From assembly GCA_002452325.1 (NCBI GenBank), contig DKFG01000278.1, positions 989-6,997 of the forward strand: a stretch of DNA of 6,009 bases. The letters run 5' to 3'. This stretch comes from Geobacter sp. UBA6802 (lineage in GTDB: Bacteria > Desulfobacterota > Desulfuromonadia > Geobacterales > Pseudopelobacteraceae). Each line of letters opens with the position of its first letter. Position 1 is the stretch's first letter. This document shows, one piece after another, positions 1-5,252 of this stretch. A program made the position numbers and the translations under genes. The notes under the pieces were generated by a model, which searched no databases, was not told where the DNA came from, and worked only from the letters and a program-made list of their open reading frames with translations.

Positions 1-352
1 ACTTGATATCTTCAATGGCAAACAGGTTGGAAGGGTCGCTGACCGCTACAATCAGAGTAGAACCGGCCCGGTTCACCGGCACCAGGTTGTATTTCTGGGC
101 CACCTCGGGCGGGATAGTTTTGATGACAGCCAACTCTATCTCATAGTCAGCCAGGTTGATGGTGGGCACGCCGTACTGGCGTGAAAGAAAGGCGATCAGA
201 TCCGATTCCTTGATCAGCCCCTGCTTGACCAGAATTGCGCCGAGCCTGCTCTGACCGCCGGACATCTTCTGCTCCTGCAGGGCAGCGGCCAGTTGCTCAC
301 TGGTGATGATATTATTTTTTACCAGAATATCGCCAAGACGGCTCGTCTGCAT
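1..352 (-). CDS. pilB: Type IV pilus assembly ATPase PilB, N-terminal part (cut by window edge)
   Basis: This is the first 117 codons of a PilB/GspE-type secretion ATPase; the rest, including the ATPase core, lies beyond the left edge. PilB is the cytoplasmic hexameric motor that drives pilin polymerisation. Seen: two tandem copies of the MshEN signature RLGxxL-x10-LxxxLxxQ, at residues 5-28 and 36-59 with a 7-residue linker, then YGVP (60-63), a proline-containing helix region (IPPEV, about 82-86) and the VNRAGSTLIVAVSDPSN stretch typical of the T2SSE_N domain. The ATG at 352 follows GGGAG by 4 bases. It lies 73 bases after aroE on the same strand. GspE or MshE are alternatives, since Walker motifs are not in view. 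I prefer PilB because the N-terminus reads like Geobacter PilB and I remember aroE next to it there (inference from memory). Confidence 0.82.
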   Translation of the reverse strand, partial: MQTSRLGDILVKNNIITSEQLAAALQEQKMSGGQSRLGAILVKQGLIKESDLIAFLSRQYGVPTINLADYEIELAVIKTIPPEVAQKYNLVPVNRAGSTLIVAVSDPSNLFAIEDIK

Positions 353-356
353 AAAA

Positions 357-361
357 CTCCC
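357..361 (-). promoter_or_regulatory. Ribosome binding site of pilB
   Basis: GGGAG on the minus strand stands 4 bases before the ATG at 352. It supports that start and shows that pilB has its own translation signal rather than depending on coupling to aroE. Confidence 0.65.
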
Positions 362-374
362 AATGGACGTTCGT

Positions 375-384
375 TACCTAGGTA
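375..384. repeat. Perfect 10-bp palindrome TACCTAGGTA in the pilB leader
   Basis: TACCTAGGTA reads the same on both strands and lies 22 bases upstream of the pilB ATG. It could be a small operator, a weak RNA hairpin or chance. No regulator is recognised from it. Confidence 0.3.
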
Positions 385-387
385 TTC

Positions 388-424
388 AAAAACCGTTGCA
401 TACTAGCGGTCAGTTCCTGCCGCT
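388..424 (-). promoter_or_regulatory. Overlapping weak hairpins between aroE and pilB (attenuator-like)
   Basis: Read on the minus strand, AGCGG (424-420) can pair with CCGCT (409-405) across a 10-base loop. ACCG (410-407) can instead pair with CGGT (395-392), followed directly by TTTT (391-388). Both structures need bases 407-409, so they exclude each other. This has the geometry of a weak terminator with a competing stem just after the aroE stop codon. Stems of only 4-5 bp are marginal, so a function is inference. Confidence 0.25.
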
Positions 425-425
425 G

Positions 426-1307
426 TCAAGGCTTTGCCAAGCGATCCAGATATTCTACCAGGGCTGTTTCCATGCAACCTGGTACCGGCGCGTGCCCATG
501 CCAGAGTAGAAAGGCCCGTTCACCCTGCGCAGCCAGCATCCCCAGCCCGTTGGCTGCCTGCAGGCCACTACTGCGGGCCAGTTGCACAAGGGGCGTCAGA
601 GGCGGTGCATAGACCATGTCGCATACTGTAGCATGACCCGGCAGTTGCGCAAGGTCCAGGCCCGGAATTATTTCTCCTGCCATACCCAGCGAGGTCGCGT
701 TGATCACCAGATCGCTCTGGGCCAAAAGATCGGGCAAAAGGTCATTAATAACGCACGACCGAATGATCACAGCAGGGAATTGCGCCTGAAACCGTTGCAT
801 CAGGGCCTGGGCTGCTGCTGCGGTACGGTTGACCACCTGCACCGACCGCACACCGGATCGGCATAGTGCTGCCAACGCCCCACGGGCCGCGCCTCCTGCC
901 CCTACCAGCAGCACGTTTGCCCCGGACAGTTCCACTCCCAGGTCACGTTTCAGCGAGCTGATCAAGCCATCGCCATCGGTGTTGTGCCCCACCAGTCGGC
1001 CATTGCAGTTCACCACCGTATTGACCGCGCCAGCCTCCTGGGCGGTGGGTGCCAATTCATCCAGCAACGGCATGATGGCGGTTTTGTAGGGAATAGTCAC
1101 ATTCCAGCCTTGCACCTGCAGGGCACGCAACCCGGCAACCGCAGCAGAAAGCTCCTCCGGCAACACGGGAAACGGCAGATAGATACCGTCAATCCCTCCG
1201 GCATGCAAGGCTGCATTCTGCATGACCGGTGAGAGCGAGTGGGTAACAGGAAACCCGATAATGCCGTACAGTGCGGTCTTGCCGGTGAGCTGTCTGTGGT
1301 TATTCAT
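426..1307 (-). CDS. aroE: Shikimate dehydrogenase (NADP+)
   Basis: It reduces 3-dehydroshikimate to shikimate with NADPH, the fourth step of the cytoplasmic shikimate pathway. Length is 293 residues, usual for AroE. Substrate domain: GFPVTHSLSP (18-27) with shikimate-binding serines 24 and 26, NVTIPYK (69-75) with the catalytic Lys75, GAVNT (93-97) and GHNTDGDG (107-114) with the catalytic Asp111. NADP domain: glycine-rich GAGGAAR (135-141) and NRT (159-161), which favours NADPH. Near the C-terminus, NATSLGM, the DMVYAPP strand and the NGLGMLAAQG helix complete the family pattern. The ATG at 1307 is chosen because AAGAGG lies 7 bases before it. A possible start at 1373 would add 22 residues encoded inside the upstream gene. 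It begins 2 bases after that gene's stop codon, so it is probably translated by reinitiation or coupling. No key residue is missing. Confidence 0.96.
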   Translation of the reverse strand: MNNHRQLTGKTALYGIIGFPVTHSLSPVMQNAALHAGGIDGIYLPFPVLPEELSAAVAGLRALQVQGWNVTIPYKTAIMPLLDELAPTAQEAGAVNTVVNCNGRLVGHNTDGDGLISSLKRDLGVELSGANVLLVGAGGAARGALAALCRSGVRSVQVVNRTAAAAQALMQRFQAQFPAVIIRSCVINDLLPDLLAQSDLVINATSLGMAGEIIPGLDLAQLPGHATVCDMVYAPPLTPLVQLARSSGLQAANGLGMLAAQGERAFLLWHGHAPVPGCMETALVEYLDRLAKP

Positions 1308-1309
1308 GG

Positions 1310-3169
1310 TCAATCCTCTTTGCGAAGTGGTAAGGCATAGCGGCTGCGCAGCTGGCCAAGGCTCTCCTGCCACTGCGGCATCAGCCGATCTGTCTGGGTC
1401 AGCAGCCGGTCAGCAGTGGCGCCGTGGCCGCGCCGGGCCAGATCTTCTGCTGTTTGCATCAGGCTGTAGGCATGGATGATCAGCGCCTTTTCAGAATCCT
1501 GATCCAGCAGCCAGCCATCGGGCCGCAGCCGGTGGAGGACATACAACTGCCACTCTTCGCCGTCTGAGATCGCCGTTGGACCATCACCGGGCCAATACAG
1601 CATACCATACTGCAGCGGCAGTCTCCCCTGCCAGTTGATGGAGTAACGGGTTGAAAAATCAATCAAGACCGGACGTATGGACGAGAGCTGCGCCACCAGG
1701 TCGATAAACAGCTGTTCAGCAACCGGTGCAGGCGGCACGGCAGCAAAGGCAGGCGCCAGACGTGGCAGTTCCTGACGATGCCAGGCAAACACCAGGTGCG
1801 GGATGTGGGGCAGATCAACATCCTCCCTAAGCCGCTCAACCCCCTGCAGGTACCAGAGCGGAAAGGCGCCGCTGTCCCCCCAGGTAAACAGCACCGCATC
1901 TTCAGGCAGCGAGCGCAGCGTATTAACGGCGTAGTCCTGGGCAAGGTAGTTACGATGTTGATCCTGATCCCGCAGGTTGGCCATCAACAGAAACAGCGGC
2001 ACCAACAGAAACAGCACGCTGACCAGCACAAAATGCTGTGGGCCATACTGTTGCGGAGACTGCGCTGCGGCCACTCCCCGTGCCGCCAGTGTGTACAGGC
2101 CAAGGCTGATCAGCACCGCTGTCAGCAGATAAAGCGGTGTGTAAAACTCCTCTGTCAGAAAGATCGACTCAGCCTGGGGGTTAAAGTGGCCGACAATAAC
2201 CAGCCAGAAGCAGACCAGGCTGATCAGACAGAACACCAGAAAGGCACGCTGCATCTTCCAGCAGGCCCAGCAACCGGCAACTGCAAGCACCAACCCCACC
2301 CAGCCGAACTCGTGGGGGATTGAAAAGGCACTCAACTGTTTCAACAGCAGTGGCAGGTCACGGGAATGGGGTGTTTCAGGATACCCCTGCCGCAACAGGT
2401 GCCAGAGAAAGCGTGACAGGGCACTGGGATCACCCCAGTTCTGTCGCGTCTGCGCTGCTGCCCGCAGCGGCAGGTACAGCTGCACCATGCCGCCCATCAG
2501 CAGAAAGGCACAGCTCAGCAGCCACTCCCGGAATCGCAGCACCGCACCAGGAGCGGTCACCAGCACCAGGGCCAGCAGGCCGGGCAACAGCAGCACAATG
2601 GTTTGATGGAGCCCTGTGGCCAGACCGGCCAGGAAGGCAACCGCATACCACCAGGACGGCTGTTCATTGCCTGCCCGGTATGACTCTTTCCAGCGCAACA
2701 ACAGTAGCACCATCAGAGCAGTCAGGGCAGCCAGCAGCGGATAGGGCTTGTCATGGTTACTCTGCAGCCAGAGCCGGGGCGATACAGCAAACAAAAGCGC
2801 CCCGGAAAGGGCAGCCATGGTGCGGGCAAACCGGCTAAAAGCAGCATGCTCGCTAAAAGGGATTTCTTCAAGCAGCGCCCGCACCAGGTGGTAGCAGCCC
2901 AGGCAGGCAAGGGCAGCAGAGACGGCCGTGGCAAGATTAATCCTAAAGGCGATACTGCCAACCGGCAGCCAGGTAAACGACTTGGCATACAGAAGAAACA
3001 GCGGATACCCCGGTGAATGGGCCGAGCCGAGCATATCCACTGCCGTGATGAATTCACCACTGTCATAAAAGGTGATCGAGGGGGCCAGACACCAGAGATA
3101 GAGGGCAAACGGCATCAGAAAGGCAAGGCCGGACCAGGGGTCCGGCAGCAAACGGGCAAACCGGCTCAT
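1310..3169 (-). CDS. DUF2723 / TMEM260-like membrane glycosyltransferase (GT-C fold)
   Basis: A 619-residue protein of the DUF2723 family, whose human member TMEM260 is an ER protein O-mannosyltransferase. Seen: about ten hydrophobic segments over residues 15-398. The family hallmark follows the first one: LAPSITFYDSGEF (28-40), then HSPGYPLF (51-58). D36 and E39 fall in the first extracytoplasmic loop, where GT-C enzymes keep their acidic catalytic residue. A soluble C-terminal region starts near residue 400 with QDYAVNTLRSLP (411-422) and GDSGAFPLWYLQ (431-442), also family-typical, and ends in a TPR-like helical stretch (about 561-600). Expected role: transfer of sugar from a polyprenyl phosphate donor to an exported acceptor. 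Sugar and acceptor are unknown. The ATG overlaps the flippase-like gene's stop by one base (TGATG), with GAGGAAGGGAG just upstream. The coupling suggests the two membrane proteins act together. Confidence 0.82.
   Translation of the reverse strand: MSRFARLLPDPWSGLAFLMPFALYLWCLAPSITFYDSGEFITAVDMLGSAHSPGYPLFLLYAKSFTWLPVGSIAFRINLATAVSAALACLGCYHLVRALLEEIPFSEHAAFSRFARTMAALSGALLFAVSPRLWLQSNHDKPYPLLAALTALMVLLLLRWKESYRAGNEQPSWWYAVAFLAGLATGLHQTIVLLLPGLLALVLVTAPGAVLRFREWLLSCAFLLMGGMVQLYLPLRAAAQTRQNWGDPSALSRFLWHLLRQGYPETPHSRDLPLLLKQLSAFSIPHEFGWVGLVLAVAGCWACWKMQRAFLVFCLISLVCFWLVIVGHFNPQAESIFLTEEFYTPLYLLTAVLISLGLYTLAARGVAAAQSPQQYGPQHFVLVSVLFLLVPLFLLMANLRDQDQHRNYLAQDYAVNTLRSLPEDAVLFTWGDSGAFPLWYLQGVERLREDVDLPHIPHLVFAWHRQELPRLAPAFAAVPPAPVAEQLFIDLVAQLSSIRPVLIDFSTRYSINWQGRLPLQYGMLYWPGDGPTAISDGEEWQLYVLHRLRPDGWLLDQDSEKALIIHAYSLMQTAEDLARRGHGATADRLLTQTDRLMPQWQESLGQLRSRYALPLRKED
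1315..1320 (-). promoter_or_regulatory. Ribosome binding site of aroE
   Basis: AAGAGG on the minus strand lies inside the last codons of the DUF2723 gene, 7 bases before the ATG at 1307. It decides the aroE start against the longer frame beginning at 1373. Confidence 0.7.
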
Positions 3170-4185
3170 CAGCTCCCTTCCTCACCAGTCGCCTGCCTGC
3201 GCAGCGCCCCCAGGGAGATCCCCTGCTGCCAGACATGGAACAGGCCTGCCAGTATCACCGGGAAAAAACCGACCCCATGGACTATCAGGGCGATGCTGAT
3301 CGCCTGACTGTCGCTGAGACCAAAGGCGGCCAGACCGGTATAGCAGGCCAAATGATAGGTGCCGATGTAGCCCGGCGCCGCCGGCACCATCACGGCAAAC
3401 ACCAGCAGCACCATGATAAAGAAAGAGACCGTCAACGGCAGATGGATGTCGAACCCGTACAGGATCAGCTGAATCGGCAGAGTGGCACTAACCCAGATCA
3501 GCAGTGAACTTCCCAGAATTGCCAGCAGGTGTCCACTGTTGCGCGATAGCCGTACCCCGTCCAGAAAACTACCGGCCAGCGGAATGATCCGCTCACTCAG
3601 CCCTTTAGGAAAAGGGCGCATAAACGTGCCAACCAGCCGCAAGGTGGCAACAGGACGCAGCTTCAGCAGGATCAGCACACCCATTACTGCCAGGTAGAAC
3701 CCCAGTGCCGACAAACCTCCCACACGCAGCATCAAGGCTGCCTGCTCCATGTCAGGCGGAAGCTGCAGACTCAGCAGCACCAACGCCAGCATCACCATCA
3801 CGCTCAGGCCGTCAAACAGCCGATCAATCACCAGTGAGGCAAACACGGTTGCCCCGGGCAGCTGCTCCCGCTGGGCCAGCACCCAGGCCCTGATAAACTC
3901 CCCCAGACGGGCCGGAAAGAGGTTATTGGCCATATAGCCGATGATGGTTGCCGCATACAGGGATGACAGCGGCAATGGCCGCTCCAGGATCAGCAGATAA
4001 CGCCAGCGCACGGCACGCAGCCAGTAGCTTGCAAAGGTCAGCAGGATTGCGGCTGCCAGATATCGCAGATCAAGCCGCCCCAGGGCATCCAGCAGCGAAG
4101 GCAGGTCAATCTTGCGCAGCAGCAGCACCAGCAGGGCAACACTGCAGCCCAGCCCGCCCCAGAAGATGACGGCGCCCCGCTTCAC
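3169..4185 (-). CDS. LPG_synthase_TM / UPF0104 family flippase-like membrane protein
   Basis: A 338-residue polytopic inner-membrane protein with about eight hydrophobic segments (for example near 5-23, 42-56, 75-90, 116-140, 155-174, 220-243, 251-270 and 294-316). Family marks: RAVRWRYLL (57-65), NNLFPARLGEFIR (87-99), VIDRLFDG (119-126) and PAAPGYIGTYH (268-278). The family shares the transmembrane part of lysylphosphatidylglycerol synthase MprF, which flips lipids. This protein has no C-terminal aminoacyl-transferase domain, so it is not an LPG synthase itself, and stand-alone members are often found with glycosyltransferases. A role in moving or handling a lipid-linked substrate is inference. 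The start is GTG at 4185, overlapping the ribF stop by 4 bases (GTGA). No good Shine-Dalgarno precedes it, so translation probably depends on ribosomes finishing ribF. Its stop overlaps the next gene by one base. Confidence 0.82.
   Translation of the reverse strand: MKRGAVIFWGGLGCSVALLVLLLRKIDLPSLLDALGRLDLRYLAAAILLTFASYWLRAVRWRYLLILERPLPLSSLYAATIIGYMANNLFPARLGEFIRAWVLAQREQLPGATVFASLVIDRLFDGLSVMVMLALVLLSLQLPPDMEQAALMLRVGGLSALGFYLAVMGVLILLKLRPVATLRLVGTFMRPFPKGLSERIIPLAGSFLDGVRLSRNSGHLLAILGSSLLIWVSATLPIQLILYGFDIHLPLTVSFFIMVLLVFAVMVPAAPGYIGTYHLACYTGLAAFGLSDSQAISIALIVHGVGFFPVILAGLFHVWQQGISLGALRRQATGEEGS
3173..3183 (-). promoter_or_regulatory. Ribosome binding site of the DUF2723 gene
   Basis: The purine-rich GAGGAAGGGAG, read on the minus strand, ends 3 bases before the ATG. 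Its GAGG part stands 10 bases away. It lies in the last codons of the flippase-like gene, so the glycosyltransferase has its own signal in addition to the TGATG overlap. Confidence 0.6.
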
Positions 4186-5135
4186 GAACGGCAGTCTGCC
4201 GACAGGTCGGCTGCCAGAATCTGTCGTGCCCGGTCCACATCGGCATTGATCTGCTCCAGCAGGGCCGGCAGGTCAGGAAACCGCTCAATCGCACGCAAAC
4301 GTTCCACAAAATGGAGCACCAGCTCCTGCCCGTACAGATCAGCAGAAAAATCAAACAGAAAGACTTCAATGGTATGACTGCCCCCGGCAAAAGTGGGGTT
4401 GATGCCGATACTGCAGGCCCCCATGGAGCGCACTCCTGCCAGCTCCACCCAGACCGCATAGACCCCGTCAGCCGGGATCAGCTCATTAGCGGTGGTGATA
4501 TTGGCGGTGGGAAACCCGATTGAACGACCGATCTCTCGTCCATGCACCACCTGGCCGCCGATCCGGTGGCAGCGCCCCAGGATCTGCTGCGCCTCGGCCA
4601 CCGCACCACACCCGACCAGCTGACGCACCGCACTGCTGCTGAACAGGCATCCACCCTCACCCACCGGGTCAAGGACGGTCACGCTAAAGCCCAGCTCACG
4701 GCCCAGCTGTACCAGAAAACGCTCGTTCCCTTCCCTGCCCTTGCCAAAGGCGTAGTCATGACCGATCACCACAGCCTGCACCCCCAGAAAACGGTGCAGC
4801 ACCCTGCGCACAAACTGCTCGGCAGAAAGCTCGGCAAAGGTAGGAGTAAACGGGATCACCAGCAGCAGGTCAATGTCGTTCTCCGCAATCAGGGCACGTT
4901 TCTGCTCTGCCGTCGTAATCAGGCAAAAGCGACGGTCATCCGGCCTTAAGACCCTCAGCGGATGGGGATCAAAGGTGACCACCACCGCCGGCAGCCCCAT
5001 GCTACGGGCAGTATCGGTCACCCGCCGGAACAGCTCACGGTGTCCCCGGTGGACGCCGTCAAAATTGCCGACAGCCGCTACCGAACGCTCCAGCAGCGGA
5101 ACAGAAAACTCTTGTGTCATCACAGTACGCATCAT
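4182..5135 (-). CDS. ribF: Bifunctional riboflavin kinase / FAD synthetase RibF
   Basis: It converts riboflavin to FMN and then FMN to FAD with ATP, in the cytoplasm. From the ATG at 5135 it has 317 residues, usual for the family. N-terminal adenylyltransferase domain: GNFDGVHRGH (23-32) with the HxGH-type nucleotide-binding motif, TFDPHP (54-59), GHDYAFGKGREGN (125-137) and SSSAVR (166-171). C-terminal riboflavin kinase domain: GFPTAN (207-212) with the conserved PTAN, PADGVYA (221-227), SIGINPTF (242-249), and E257 before FDFSADLYG (261-269), the expected catalytic glutamate. The start is uncertain. ATGs stand at 5135, 5132 and 5120 without a clear Shine-Dalgarno. A TTG at 5189 would extend it by 18 unconserved residues into the nadB promoter, so I reject it. 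It is first in the leftward gene cluster and overlaps the next gene by 4 bases. Confidence 0.95.
   Translation of the reverse strand: MMRTVMTQEFSVPLLERSVAAVGNFDGVHRGHRELFRRVTDTARSMGLPAVVVTFDPHPLRVLRPDDRRFCLITTAEQKRALIAENDIDLLLVIPFTPTFAELSAEQFVRRVLHRFLGVQAVVIGHDYAFGKGREGNERFLVQLGRELGFSVTVLDPVGEGGCLFSSSAVRQLVGCGAVAEAQQILGRCHRIGGQVVHGREIGRSIGFPTANITTANELIPADGVYAVWVELAGVRSMGACSIGINPTFAGGSHTIEVFLFDFSADLYGQELVLHFVERLRAIERFPDLPALLEQINADVDRARQILAADLSADCRS
4189..4201. repeat. 13-bp inverted repeat just upstream of the flippase-like gene's GTG
   Basis: CGGCAG, one central base, CTGCCG: perfect 6-base arms inside the last codons of ribF, ending 3 bases before the GTG start. In RNA it would form a stem of about 5 bp with a 3-base loop where a Shine-Dalgarno would normally be. 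Ribosomes completing ribF would melt it, which fits coupled translation. It may be chance. Confidence 0.35.
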
Positions 5136-5182
5136 TTTCGTGTATATGGCACATTTTACCCCTTGAAACAACCCTTCATCCC

Positions 5183-5212
5183 TTGACAAATCCAGAACAC
5201 AGGTTCAATAAT
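5183..5212 (+). promoter_or_regulatory. Sigma-70 type promoter of nadB
   Basis: A consensus -35 TTGACA (5183-5188), an 18-base spacer and -10 AATAAT (5207-5212, five of six matches to TATAAT). Transcription should start near 5219-5222, giving a leader of about 30 bases before the nadB ATG. This is the only strong promoter-like sequence I see in the divergent gap at 5136-5252. Confidence 0.7.
5195..5206. promoter_or_regulatory. Operator-like inverted repeat GAAC-N4-GTTC in the nadB promoter spacer
   Basis: GAACACAGGTTC has perfect 4-base arms and lies wholly between the -35 and -10 boxes. A protein bound here would block RNA polymerase. The arms resemble the core of Gram-positive SOS boxes, but the centre does not fit that consensus and the regulator is unknown. 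Confidence 0.35.
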
Positions 5213-5221
5213 CTCGGCTCT

Positions 5222-5231
5222 CTGTATACAG
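5222..5231. promoter_or_regulatory. Perfect palindrome CTGTATACAG at the predicted nadB transcription start
   Basis: A 10-bp perfect palindrome lies 10-19 bases after the -10 box, followed by a T-rich stretch. Its position at about +1 to +12 suits a repressor site. No known NAD-pathway operator is recognised in it. Confidence 0.4.
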
Positions 5232-5241
5232 TTTTTTCAGC

Positions 5242-5246
5242 GGGGG
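5242..5246 (+). promoter_or_regulatory. Ribosome binding site of nadB
   Basis: GGGGG stands 6 bases before the ATG at 5253. It is not the GGAGG consensus but well placed, and no other in-frame start nearby fits better. Confidence 0.5.
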
Positions 5247-5252
5247 CGTTCC

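Noticed and set aside
397..412. Sigma-54 promoter-like sequence before pilB (minus strand, TGACCG-N5-ATGCA)
   Set aside because: Spacing fits, but the invariant GG of the -24 element is GA and the rest matches poorly, so I do not call it.
1308..1373. Longer aroE starting at 1373
   Set aside because: The extra 22 residues are unlike AroE N-termini and would overlap the upstream gene, while AAGAGG is well placed for the ATG at 1307.
1778..2838. Two long plus-strand frames (1778-2323 and 2320-2838) opposite the DUF2723 gene
   Set aside because: Their proteins are low-complexity, rich in Gln/Pro/Ala and basic residues, without family motifs, and the minus strand carries a well-supported membrane protein there.
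5136..5189. TTG start extending RibF by 18 residues
   Set aside because: The added residues do not resemble RibF, and the extension would run into the -35 box of nadB. The shorter form has the usual distance from start to GNFDG.
5195..5206. LexA (SOS) box reading of GAAC-N4-GTTC
   Set aside because: The arms match Gram-positive boxes but the central bases do not. As I recall, Geobacter LexA uses a different site, and nadB is not a usual SOS gene.
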